DNA of 64,000 nt from Bacteroidota bacterium (GTDB taxonomy: Bacteria; Bacteroidota; Bacteroidia; Palsa-965), in contig JADBYT010000008.1 in assembly GCA_020402865.1 (NCBI GenBank), positions 276,018 through 340,017 on the forward strand. Reading direction: 5' to 3'. Of the stretch, positions 56,083 to 64,000 are shown piece by piece (the first letter of the stretch is position 1; each line of letters begins with the position of its first letter). The position numbers and the translations under genes were made by a program. The notes under the pieces are model-generated. The model was not told the origin of the DNA. It searched no databases and was given only the letters and a program-made list of their open reading frames with translations.

Positions 56083-57090
56083 ATGCCCGCACGTGTAGCT
56101 GCATTTACTTATTATCTGCCCGAAACGACGTACACCAATGCCGATTTCGCCCGCGATTTCCCCGAAGCCAAACTTCAGACGCTTGAAAAAATTGGTGTCG
56201 AAAAAAGACATGTCACACCGCCCGGACAAACATCGTCAGACCTTGCCTTTGCCGCAGCAGAAAGGCTAATCAGCGAAAACAGTATTGATCGCAACAAGAT
56301 TGATTTTCTGATCTACTGTTCGTTTGATTACGACTATCACCTTCCCAATACGGCCTGCGTGCTTCAGCACCGGCTCGGATTATCTGCACGTTGCGGCGCA
56401 TTCGACATGGGATTAGGCTGCAGTGCCTATGTGTATGGAATTGCTACAGCCGTTTCGCTGCTCGAAACCATGCAGCTGAATAATGTACTGCTGCTCACTG
56501 CATCATCACTTACACACAAAATTCATCCGCAGGATCGGGGCAACCGTTTTCTGTTTGGCGACGCAGCTTCTGCCACATTAATTTCATCATCCGACAAAAA
56601 GCAAACCGGCCCGTTTACTTTCGGAACCAATGGTGGTGGCGCCGATCAGATCATTGTCCCTCATGGCGGGATGCGCAACCCATTAAATGAAACTTCATTT
56701 CAGGAAAATACCGATGAATTTGGAAACATAACCAGCCCGGCCAGTTTTCAAATGGATGGTTTCGGAATATTCAGGTTTACTGTGGCTACTGTGCCGGGAA
56801 TGGTTGAAGAAACGTTGCAGAAAGCCGGAATTACCCGGGAAGCTATCGACCTCTTTGTATTCCATCAGCCCAATGTATTTCTGAATGAATTACTGCGAAA
56901 AAAACTGCTGATACCCGAAGAAAAATTTGTGCACTGCATGAAAGATTTTGGCAATACCGTGCAGGCCACCATTCCCATAGCACTTACCGAGGCACTAAAA
57001 GAAGGCCGCCTGAAACCGGGAATGAAAGTATTGCTGGCGGGCTTTGGTGTTGGCCTTTCCTGGTCTTGCGGAATTATTGATTATGAATAA
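56083..57090 (+). CDS. Beta-ketoacyl-ACP synthase III-like enzyme (second copy)
   Basis: A 335-residue paralogue of the preceding enzyme with its own intact triad: Cys113 in MGLGCSAYVYGI, His261 in VFHQPNVFLNE and Asn291 in KDFGNTVQATIPI. The two copies differ clearly in sequence and loop lengths. They may form a heteromer or act in two successive steps. Its stop overlaps the kptA start by one base (TAATGG). Confidence 0.88.
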   Translation: MPARVAAFTYYLPETTYTNADFARDFPEAKLQTLEKIGVEKRHVTPPGQTSSDLAFAAAERLISENSIDRNKIDFLIYCSFDYDYHLPNTACVLQHRLGLSARCGAFDMGLGCSAYVYGIATAVSLLETMQLNNVLLLTASSLTHKIHPQDRGNRFLFGDAASATLISSSDKKQTGPFTFGTNGGGADQIIVPHGGMRNPLNETSFQENTDEFGNITSPASFQMDGFGIFRFTVATVPGMVEETLQKAGITREAIDLFVFHQPNVFLNELLRKKLLIPEEKFVHCMKDFGNTVQATIPIALTEALKEGRLKPGMKVLLAGFGVGLSWSCGIIDYE

Positions 57091-57650
57091 TGGATAAGAA
57101 AACGCTTACTGCAATTAGTAAAGAAGTATCGTATGCACTTCGTCACGCACCGGAAGAATTCGGGCTTACGCTTGATCCCGAAGGCTGGGTGTTTACAGAA
57201 GATCTTGTGCGTGCAATCAATGCGCGGCATAAAAATTTACCCGAAGCAATTACTGCCGGGCTATTGCAAAAACTAAATGCAGAAGCTGAAAAGCAACGCT
57301 GGGAGTTTTCTGATGATCAAGTGCGTGCGCTTTATGGCCACAGCACCGAAGATCGCATTGTAAAGCAACCCGCTACACCGCCTGCATTACTTTGGCATGG
57401 AACAAATCAGCAGGCCTGGGAGCAAATAAAACAGAACGGACTTAAGCCGATGAACAGACAATACGTGCATCTTTCTTCCACACGCGAAACCGCCCAACGT
57501 GTAGGAAACCGACGTACATCGCACGTGATCATGCTTTGTATTGACACTGCAAAAGCACAAGCCGCCGGATTACATTTTTACCACGGCAATCAGGACACGT
57601 GGCTGGCTGATCATGTGCCTGCCGGATTTATTTCTGTGGCTCAAGCCTGA
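57090..57650 (+). CDS. kptA: RNA 2'-phosphotransferase Tpt1/KptA
   Basis: A 186-residue protein of the Tpt1/KptA family, which transfers an RNA 2'-phosphate to NAD, forming ADP-ribose 1''-2'' cyclic phosphate. It has the N-terminal YALRHAPEEFGLTLDPEGWV (Arg18 and His19), the NAD-binding WHGTNQQAWEQIKQNGL, and VHLSSTRETAQRVGNRR with further catalytic arginines. Bacteria lack the eukaryotic tRNA-splicing 2'-phosphate, so its role is open. It overlaps the second KASIII gene and converges on the WG-repeat gene. Confidence 0.93.
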   Translation: MDKKTLTAISKEVSYALRHAPEEFGLTLDPEGWVFTEDLVRAINARHKNLPEAITAGLLQKLNAEAEKQRWEFSDDQVRALYGHSTEDRIVKQPATPPALLWHGTNQQAWEQIKQNGLKPMNRQYVHLSSTRETAQRVGNRRTSHVIMLCIDTAKAQAAGLHFYHGNQDTWLADHVPAGFISVAQA

Positions 57651-57657
57651 TCATCTT

Positions 57658-59502
57658 TTAATCAAGCGTCTTGCGCATCGGATTAATCAGCGGTGAGGCC
57701 TCATCAAAACGTGCAGCAAAAAGTTCTTTGCCTGCTACTGTGAGATAACCGAATTTACCTTTTTGCTTAAATACCGCAGTGCCGTTTACCAAAGGCTGTA
57801 CTTCGTCGTAACTTGGTGCAATGACAACATTTCCTGTACTGTCTATTAAACCAAACCTCCCGCCACGGCTCATTACGGCGTAGCCATTAAACATCAATCC
57901 GATACTGTCATATTGCGGCGCCACAATATAGCGGCCGGTTTCGTCAATAATGCCCGAGCCGTTATCTTCCTTTACAACCGTACGTCCCTGATAAAAATAA
58001 ATGTAGGAAAGCGAAAGCGGTTTATACACGAGTTGACCGTTTGTTTTGTAACAACCTGTATAGCCTGCAGCCTCTACCGTAAAATAACCTGGCTGAAGGT
58101 GATAAATTTCATCAAACACTACGGGCAAAATACTTCTGCCATTGGTATCAATTACGCCACCGGCTCCGCGGCTGTTAGCAATATTGCGCAAATAACCGAT
58201 GCTCTTTGCCAATGAATCGGAAGCCGCGTCTTTCGATAATTCCTTTACATGGAAAAAGCCATCACCGAGGCTGTAAATGATAAGCCACTGCGGCTCCGAC
58301 ACCCATTTTCCGTTACGGTCAATGAGTCCGTAGCGGCCGTTTTGTTCCACAATGGCGCGGTTAAATACAAAATCATCGGCGGCTTCAAATTGCGGCTCCA
58401 CCACTACCCGGCCTGATTTATCACAGTAACCATAGCGTCCGTCGGGCGCTCTGAAACGGATACGCTCGCAGGAAGCCTTAAATACTTCCGAAGCAGGCAC
58501 CGAAATAGTGCCTATCGTATTCCCTGTTTTGTCGATAATGATGTTTTTACCGTTTGCAGTAACCGCAGCGCATCCGTTGCGAAACGGCGTGGCATAGGCA
58601 TAAACCGGCGCCACCACTTCTTTGCCCTGTGCATCAATAAATCCATATTTCCCGTTTCGCGAAATGCGGAACATACCGTCGCCGTAAACCGGTTGCTGAT
58701 CATACACCGGCTGCGCGATGAGTTTGCCGGAGCTGTCCACAATGCCGTAGGTTCCAATCATGGCATCGGGATGATGCTCATCGAACGCGAATTCCTCTTC
58801 GCTGTGTGCCGGCTCAATTTTCTTTTGCGAACTATCTTGTAGAAACGGATAGTACCAGCTTCCGCTTTCACTGGTAAAAATTTCGTTGTATTCCGGCTCA
58901 AGCACCAGTTTACCTTTTGTGTTAATGAGTCCGAAGCGTTTGTTTTCGCCACCCTGAAGCAGTGCCAGCAGCATATCTTCGGCATTGCTGGTATCCTGTT
59001 TCACCACCAGCCCGAGCGGCCCCGTCATTTCTCTGAGGTCTTGCAATACAAACGGACAAACAAGTTCGCCGGCTGCATTTACCACGCCAAGTGCCCGGCC
59101 TTTCTGCACTACGCATAAATCGGCAGTGTAGTAGTAAACCTGTTCATATTGTGCAGGAATAATTTCTTTTCCGGTTCCGTGTGCCGCAAAGCCAAAACGT
59201 CCGTTGCTGCCGGTAATGAAACACTGTACACTGAAAGGGATTACCGAATCCCAGCGCGGAGCCACAATTTCCCGGCCATCCACATCAATAAGCCCGTATT
59301 TATTGTCTTTTTTCACCACCGCCGAGCCATTGATATAGCTCCAGGCATTCGTGTAAGCGGGATCTATCACAAAACTGCCGGTTTCATCCACATAACCGTA
59401 TTTACCATCTACTTTCACACAGCCGCGCAGTTTTCCGCTCTTGCCGCATGAAGCAAAACCCAGCACAAGCAGGAATACGCCAAAGAAAAACAAATTACGC
59501 AT
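57658..59502 (-). CDS. WG-repeat lipoprotein
   Basis: A 614-residue protein with a lipoprotein-type signal (MRNLFFFGVFLLVLGFASC) and about a dozen WG repeats of 30-50 residues. Typical repeat centres are GKYGYVDETGSFVI, GKYGFIDAQGKEVV, GRYGLIDRNGKWVS and GRFGLIDSTGNVVI. WG repeats form beta-structures used for binding. Location is predicted to be the periplasm or outer membrane. The partner is unknown. It converges on kptA. Confidence 0.88.
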   Translation of the reverse strand: MRNLFFFGVFLLVLGFASCGKSGKLRGCVKVDGKYGYVDETGSFVIDPAYTNAWSYINGSAVVKKDNKYGLIDVDGREIVAPRWDSVIPFSVQCFITGSNGRFGFAAHGTGKEIIPAQYEQVYYYTADLCVVQKGRALGVVNAAGELVCPFVLQDLREMTGPLGLVVKQDTSNAEDMLLALLQGGENKRFGLINTKGKLVLEPEYNEIFTSESGSWYYPFLQDSSQKKIEPAHSEEEFAFDEHHPDAMIGTYGIVDSSGKLIAQPVYDQQPVYGDGMFRISRNGKYGFIDAQGKEVVAPVYAYATPFRNGCAAVTANGKNIIIDKTGNTIGTISVPASEVFKASCERIRFRAPDGRYGYCDKSGRVVVEPQFEAADDFVFNRAIVEQNGRYGLIDRNGKWVSEPQWLIIYSLGDGFFHVKELSKDAASDSLAKSIGYLRNIANSRGAGGVIDTNGRSILPVVFDEIYHLQPGYFTVEAAGYTGCYKTNGQLVYKPLSLSYIYFYQGRTVVKEDNGSGIIDETGRYIVAPQYDSIGLMFNGYAVMSRGGRFGLIDSTGNVVIAPSYDEVQPLVNGTAVFKQKGKFGYLTVAGKELFAARFDEASPLINPMRKTLD

Positions 59503-59531
59503 GCCGCAAAAATAGTTGAATTAGCGGCAGC

Positions 59532-60947
59532 TTAAGCCATCACACCATTTATTGAAGTGGCATGCACATAGGCATCATCAATATCACCGAAAATGGCTTC
59601 GTAAGTAGTTCCGCAGGTTTTTTCGTGTACGTTGGGCCGGTTCACCACCAGATTGCGCCAGCGGGCAAACTGCTTGGGATTTTTCAGCATATCAAGGAAA
59701 TCATTGTACTTCTCGTAATTGTTGAAGAAATCGCCGGCCAGCAGATAATGCACAAGTGAAAATGCGGTTTGGTAACCTTCGTAATTCGATTCTGAAGTGG
59801 AGCTGAGGTTGGCAAGGTTGAATGATTCAGGATCGTAGAAGATATTGATGAATTTCTCAACGAGATTGTATGCCCCGTCGATGTATTTTTTCTTCTCTTC
59901 CATGGCTTTCATGCCGGCTTCGCGTCCTTCTTTCATCAGCACATCAAGCGCCTCGGCAAACATGCGGCTGCTGTTCATACCGAGATATACACCGGAGGCA
60001 AAAATAGGATCGAGGAATTTGCCTGAATCACCAAGCATTACGAAATTATCGCCAAAAGTTTTTTCGGCGTAGTACGAATAATCGGACACAGCAATGAGCG
60101 GCTGCGCAATTTGAGCGCCTGTCAAAATATCGCGCGTAAGCGCACATTCATTTACTTCCTGCAAATACAACGCCCGCTGCCAGTCTTCATGCCCTGCGGC
60201 GGTAAGTTTTGCTTTCTGCTCTTTGAGGTATTTGCGGTTAATGACAAGCCCCACGCTGATGCGGTCTTTGCCTACGGGCTGAATACCAAACCAGCCGCTT
60301 TTGTGCTGTTCGAGATACACAATCTGCAGCAGGCCCACATCAATGCCCTGTGTGTATTTTGCGCCTTTCCAGTGCGTGAGAAAAGCAATACGGTCGAGTT
60401 CCTGATACGAATGTTTATCGCCGCTGCGACGCGCAAGAAAGGTATCCTGTCCGCTGGCATCAATCAGAAACTTGCCTTCGTAGCTATGTGTTTGTCCGTC
60501 GGCTTCGGTGGTAAACACATTGACATGCCGGTCGGGCAAATTCAGATCAACCTTTTCTACTTTGGCCTGCTCAATAACCACAGCGCCGTTTTTAGCGGCA
60601 TTATCAAGCAGCATTTTATCAAAATCTGCACGCACCACGTGAAATGAGAGATAGCTCTCATCGTGAATAATATTGCGGAAACACCAGGTGGAACTCTGCT
60701 TCCCGTCGTGGCTTGAGAAACGGGCACCGGGTTTGCGCACAAAGCGGCGCTTCATTTCATCAAACACGCCAAGTTCCTTAAACAACGGATAGCAAAACGG
60801 CAGCAATGATTCGCCTACATGCTGGCGCGGAAATTTTTCTTTTTCCAGCACAAGCACCGAATAACCTTTCCAGCACAAATAAGTAGCCGCAGATGATCCG
60901 GTAGGACCACCGCCAATAATGATGAAATCGTAAACCGGAGTGTTCAT
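59532..60947 (-). CDS. Flavin-dependent oxidoreductase, halogenase-like
   Basis: A 471-residue FAD protein from ATG 60947 (a TTG at 60956 would add three residues). It has the dinucleotide-binding GGGPTGSSAATYL, the HVGESLLPFCYPLF segment shared by flavin-dependent halogenases such as CmlS and CndH, and the FAD-binding FVMLGDSGKFLDPIF. The halogenase W-x-W-x-I motif is broken: it reads SGWFGIQP. So it may be a monooxygenase or dehydrogenase (geranylgeranyl-reductase-like group) rather than a halogenase. It could act on the product of the nearby acyl cluster, but it is on the opposite strand. Confidence 0.85.
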   Translation of the reverse strand: MNTPVYDFIIIGGGPTGSSAATYLCWKGYSVLVLEKEKFPRQHVGESLLPFCYPLFKELGVFDEMKRRFVRKPGARFSSHDGKQSSTWCFRNIIHDESYLSFHVVRADFDKMLLDNAAKNGAVVIEQAKVEKVDLNLPDRHVNVFTTEADGQTHSYEGKFLIDASGQDTFLARRSGDKHSYQELDRIAFLTHWKGAKYTQGIDVGLLQIVYLEQHKSGWFGIQPVGKDRISVGLVINRKYLKEQKAKLTAAGHEDWQRALYLQEVNECALTRDILTGAQIAQPLIAVSDYSYYAEKTFGDNFVMLGDSGKFLDPIFASGVYLGMNSSRMFAEALDVLMKEGREAGMKAMEEKKKYIDGAYNLVEKFINIFYDPESFNLANLSSTSESNYEGYQTAFSLVHYLLAGDFFNNYEKYNDFLDMLKNPKQFARWRNLVVNRPNVHEKTCGTTYEAIFGDIDDAYVHATSINGVMA

Positions 60948-61069
60948 GGCACGCAAAAATTATTCATCCGAAATATACAATTCAGGTTTTGTTTTTGCCA
61001 TTAAAACCAAGGTGGTGTTTGCTGTTTTAGGCGAGAACGCTGATTTCTGTCAAACAAAAACCAGTTGTT

Positions 61070-63214
61070 TTAACTCAGCAGTACATAAGCCAGCCAGCTT
61101 GCCGCGTAGGCCAGCACACCCATAAACACAAACTGAATACCGGGCCAGAGCCAGCTGTTTGTTTCGCGTTTCACTACGGCAATGGTGCTGATACATTGCA
61201 GGGCAAAAGCATAGAAAATGAGCAGCGAAAAGCCTGTAGCAGTCGAATACACAGGCTTGCCGGTAAGCTGGTCGCGCTCTTTGCGCATAATTTCGCGTAT
61301 CGGCTCCACGTTTTCTTCGTCGCCGGCGCCGTAAATGGTGGCCATAGTGCCTACAAAAACCTCGCGCGCGGCGAGCGAGGTGATAAGTGAAATACCGATT
61401 TTCCAGTCGTAGCCAAGCGGGCGGATTACCGGCTCGATGAATTTGCCCAGCTGCCCGGCAAATGATTCTTCGAGTTTGTGTGACGCGGCAGCGGCTTTGG
61501 CCTGATAGAGTGTATTGAGCTGATCGGGCGTGGCGGCGGCCGCTTCGGCTGCTGTTATCTGAGCGGCAATGGCGGCCTCCTGTTCACGTGCTTTTGCAAA
61601 CGTATCGCCGTAGCCATACGAAGCCAGAAACCAAAGCACTACCGATACTATGAGAATGACTTTGCCTGCATCAATTACAAACACGCGCACCTTTTCGTAA
61701 ATGGCATAGAGCACATTGCTCCACTTGGGCATGCGATACACCGGCATTTCCATAATAAACCAGCTTCGTTCGCGGGTTTTGATGAGCAGGTTCATGACCC
61801 ATGCGGCCGCCAGTGCCATGAAAAAGCCCAGCAGGTAAAGGGCCATTAACGTAAGCGCCTGCAAGTGAAAAATACCACCTACAGTTTCATCGGGAATAAT
61901 GAGTGCAATGAGCAGCGTATAAACCGGCAGGCGTGCCGAGCAGCTCATGAGCGGTGTAACCATTATGGTAATGATGCGCTCTTTCCAGCTGCTGATGGTG
62001 CGCGTACTCATGATGGCAGGCACCGCACAGGCCATACCGCTGATGAGCGGAATAACCGAACGGCCATGCAGACCAAAACGGCGCATGAGTTTATCCATAA
62101 TAAAACTCACCCGCGCCATATAGCCCGAATCTTCGAGCATGGCGATAAAGAAAAACAGCAGGGCAATTTGCGGCACAAACACCACTACGCCGCTTAGTCC
62201 GGCCAGAATACCTTCGGTGAACAAATCGGTGAGCCAGCCTGCGGGCAATACGTCACTGCACCAGCCGCGCAGTGCGGCAAACCCCTCTTCAATCCACGTC
62301 ATCGGATATTCGGCGAGATAGAAGATGGATTGAAACATCACAAACAGCAGCAGCAGGAAAATAACATAGCCGCCAATGCGGTGTGTGAGGATTTTATCGA
62401 GTTTGCGGGTGAAGGGAGGGCGAGCGGGCTGGCTGCCGGTGCAGGCGGCAATATGCTGACCGATGATGCCGTGGCGGTGCAAACTTTCTTCGGCCTGTGC
62501 GGCAGAGGGCGAAAAGCCGGCGGCATCCATAATGGCCTGCAACGGATGAGCTTCGCTGTAAAGCAGGTGCGCTTTGTGCAGGGCCTGATAATGGGTAAGT
62601 CCGGGAAATTCCTTCTGCACCAGCTTTACCACATCGGGCACTACGCTGGCCAGATCGGAAAAAAGATAAGCCGGTGGCATAAGCGGGGCGACAATAGCCT
62701 GACGAAGTTCGTCGATACCCGTTTTTTCACGGGCACTTAATGCAAGCACCGGAATGCCCAGACGGTTACTCAAACGCGCAGCATCAATATGCAGTCCGCT
62801 ACGGGCCGCCTCATCTATCATATTCAGCACCAGCACACATGGGCGACCCAGATCAATCACCTGACCAGCCAGATAAAGACTCCGCTTGAGGTTGGTGGCA
62901 TCAGCCACAATAACAGTAAGATCGGGGAAATCAGGATTTTCGGTATTCGTGAGTACCTCACAGGCCACCCGCTCATCGAGCGATTTCGGATAAAGGCTGT
63001 AGGTGCCGGGCAAATCAATACAGGTTACTTCAACGAGCTGCCCCTGATATTTTACGCGAAAATTGCCGTGCTTTTTATCAACCGTAACACCGGGAAAGTT
63101 GCCGGTTTTCTGGTGAAGGCCGGTTAATGCGTTAAAAAGTGTGGATTTACCACTGTTGGGATTTCCAACCAGCGCAATACGTCGGGTCAACACAGAGGCT
63201 GCGGCAGCCGGCAT
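61070..63214 (-). CDS. feoB: Ferrous iron transporter FeoB
   Basis: Imports Fe(II) across the inner membrane. The 714-residue chain has the N-terminal G-protein domain: G1 GNPNSGKSTLFN, switch NFPGVTVDKKHG, G3 DLPGTYSLYP and G4 LNMIDEAARS. The membrane part has the Gate motifs (VVFVPQIALLFFFIAMLEDSGYMAR in parts; PLMSCSARLPVY). An Ala/Gln-rich insertion near residue 550-590 extends a periplasmic or cytoplasmic loop. Its start overlaps feoA by one base. Confidence 0.96.
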   Translation of the reverse strand: MPAAAASVLTRRIALVGNPNSGKSTLFNALTGLHQKTGNFPGVTVDKKHGNFRVKYQGQLVEVTCIDLPGTYSLYPKSLDERVACEVLTNTENPDFPDLTVIVADATNLKRSLYLAGQVIDLGRPCVLVLNMIDEAARSGLHIDAARLSNRLGIPVLALSAREKTGIDELRQAIVAPLMPPAYLFSDLASVVPDVVKLVQKEFPGLTHYQALHKAHLLYSEAHPLQAIMDAAGFSPSAAQAEESLHRHGIIGQHIAACTGSQPARPPFTRKLDKILTHRIGGYVIFLLLLFVMFQSIFYLAEYPMTWIEEGFAALRGWCSDVLPAGWLTDLFTEGILAGLSGVVVFVPQIALLFFFIAMLEDSGYMARVSFIMDKLMRRFGLHGRSVIPLISGMACAVPAIMSTRTISSWKERIITIMVTPLMSCSARLPVYTLLIALIIPDETVGGIFHLQALTLMALYLLGFFMALAAAWVMNLLIKTRERSWFIMEMPVYRMPKWSNVLYAIYEKVRVFVIDAGKVILIVSVVLWFLASYGYGDTFAKAREQEAAIAAQITAAEAAAATPDQLNTLYQAKAAAASHKLEESFAGQLGKFIEPVIRPLGYDWKIGISLITSLAAREVFVGTMATIYGAGDEENVEPIREIMRKERDQLTGKPVYSTATGFSLLIFYAFALQCISTIAVVKRETNSWLWPGIQFVFMGVLAYAASWLAYVLLS

Positions 63215-63462
63215 CAGGCAACGGAATTAATGCGGCGGATACGCACAGTAGCCGCTTCGGAACGACGCAAACTCAATACGTAGCCGGAAATGTTAATGGC
63301 GATCGGATCGCCAAGCGGAGCCACTTTTTCAAGCATCACTTCCTCGCCGGGCGAACAGCCCATTTCGAGAAGCTTGAGCGAAAGTGCTTTGTCGGTAAAG
63401 GATTCTATCACGGCACGCTCACCAGGAGCAAGCATGTCAAGATGTTCGGCGTTGAATTGCAT
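63214..63462 (-). CDS. feoA: FeoA-domain protein
   Basis: An 82-residue SH3-like protein from ATG 63462 (MQFNAEHLDMLAPGERAVIES); a longer frame to 63594 lacks homology in its first 44 residues. It has KLLEMGCSPGEEVMLEKVAPLGDPIA and ISGYVLSLRRSEAATVRI in parts, the usual FeoA core. It assists FeoB. The stop overlaps the feoB start (ATGA), showing coupling. A sequence CAAAGGTA just before the ATG could be a -7 element, but it is too close for a normal leader. Confidence 0.92.
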   Translation of the reverse strand: MQFNAEHLDMLAPGERAVIESFTDKALSLKLLEMGCSPGEEVMLEKVAPLGDPIAINISGYVLSLRRSEAATVRIRRINSVA

Positions 63463-63594
63463 AACTACCTTACAAAGGTAAAAACACCCTTGCGCCGTTA
63501 AACTACCTAAAAGAGGGTATTTTCTGAATATTAAGGGAAGATGATTTATCTCAGAAAAATCGCAAAACACTAACAAGCAATAACTTACAATCAA

Positions 63595-63741
63595 CTAGCG
63601 TTTCACCTTCTTCTTTTTGGCGGTAAACGTGGGGCAGGTACCGCACTTATTCTTGGGCTTAAATAAAAAACACCCCGAAAGCGAGGTTCCGGCCACTCCG
63701 GCCACAATCAAAAACGGAAGTAAACGACGAAACAACTTCAT
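63595..63741 (-). CDS. Small lipoprotein with CxxCP motif
   Basis: A 48-residue protein from ATG 63741 (longer frame to 63789 not needed). The hydrophobic segment LLPFLIVAGVAGTSL ends in lipobox LSGC. The short mature part reads CFLFKPKNKCGTCPTFTA and ends in a basic KKKKVKR tail. Short lipoproteins with a CGTCP motif are widespread in Bacteroidota; the function is unknown. Confidence 0.65.
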   Translation of the reverse strand: MKLFRRLLPFLIVAGVAGTSLSGCFLFKPKNKCGTCPTFTAKKKKVKR

Positions 63742-63925
63742 AGTGCTAATATAACGAAAAACGAGCGGCGATAGTATTGTATCACTCATTCAGTTCCTTT
63801 AATCGCTGCATAAACACATAACTTCAAAAAAATTTCACCATCACCTGTAACAAACCGGTAAGCCCTGTGCGTCTTATTCATGAAACTCACCAAGAACAAC
63901 ACTACACACATAAAAACACTGCATC

Positions 63926-64000
63926 ATGAAAAAGCTCGTACTCCTCTTCGCCCTCCTGCTTGGTTTCACCTTTACCGCCGCCGCCAACAACGGCAACCGC
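63926..64000 (+). CDS. Secreted protein, N-terminal fragment (cut by window edge)
   Basis: An open frame from ATG 63926 to the window end. The translation MKKLVLLFALLLGFTFTAAA is a clear signal peptide followed by NNGNR. Only 25 codons are visible, so no family can be given. The 184-base gap before it holds no recognised promoter. Confidence 0.6.
   Translation, partial: MKKLVLLFALLLGFTFTAAANNGNR

Noticed and set aside
59507..59514. A -7 box (TATTTTTG) before the WG-repeat gene
   Set aside because: It lies only five bases upstream of the ATG, too close for a normal leader, and no -33 element was found.
59532..60947. Calling the flavoprotein a tryptophan halogenase
   Set aside because: The HVGESLLP segment invites the call, but the W-x-W-x-I motif is broken (GWFGIQP), so only a halogenase-like label is justified.
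63473..63480. A -7 promoter box (TACCTTTG) just before feoA
   Set aside because: It would place the transcription start about five bases before the ATG, and no -33 element lies at the right distance; it may be a chance match or part of the ribosome-binding region.

Overview
The window comes from a member of the Bacteroidota. The evidence is: (i) C-terminal Por-type (T9SS type A) sorting domains on secreted proteins; (ii) promoters that fit the Bacteroidota form TTTG-N(18-20)-TAnnTTTG, best seen before ssb, the HU gene and the gene at 52175; (iii) translation starts that mostly lack a Shine-Dalgarno sequence; (iv) the gene order rplQ-carA-eno-gltA after a fused str-S10-spc-alpha operon. No rRNA, tRNA, CRISPR array or intact transposon was seen.

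Layout. 1-4185 (minus strand): a cut-off secreted-protein gene, a metallophosphoesterase, small domain-of-unknown-function proteins (CPCC, DUF2200, DUF1801), an unknown, and an FG-GAP/T9SS cell-surface protein. 4321-8366 (minus): a mitochondrial-type citrate synthase, enolase and CarA. 8455-26784 (minus): 33 genes for ribosomal proteins, EF-G, SecY, methionine aminopeptidase, IF-1 and RpoA, with no tuf or adk, starting at a promoter upstream of rpsL and ending at a terminator after rplQ. 26988-29448 (plus): two tandem, paralogous T9SS cargo proteins, followed by 500 bases of non-coding sequence with a transposon-end-like repeat pair. 29951-33063 (plus): a four-gene glycan- or lipid-modification operon (SDR, polyprenyl-phosphate-type glycosyltransferase, GNAT acetyltransferase, Asp/Asn beta-hydroxylase), converging on a glycosyltransferase-like gene. 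34097-39154: ssb, mutY, HU, a TPR protein, a 31-residue COX24/mS38-like basic protein and RNase E/G. 39276-47312: an RDD protein diverging from SpoIIM, a membrane protein, DUF4129, DUF4350, a MoxR ATPase, DUF58 and NADAR. 47320-50353 (minus): an esterase with an N-terminal TIMP/NTR-like domain, and a membrane-anchored papain-like protease. 50723-53869 (plus): an OmpA-family protein and an unrecognised 564-residue protein carrying five consecutive tryptophans. 53947-57650 (plus): sulfotransferase, acyl carrier protein, two KASIII-type synthases and KptA. 57658-63741 (minus): a WG-repeat lipoprotein, a halogenase-like flavoprotein, FeoB/FeoA and a small lipoprotein. A truncated secreted-protein gene ends the window.

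How the genes work together. The large operon makes the translation and secretion core and the RNA polymerase alpha subunit. RNase E/G and the basic mini-protein fit the same RNA/ribosome theme. The most system-like uncharacterised blocks are the MoxR-DUF58-DUF4129-DUF4350-SpoIIM-RDD membrane/chaperone island and the ACP-KASIII-KASIII-sulfotransferase cluster. The latter probably makes a short acyl or polyketide-like product whose identity cannot be read from the sequence.
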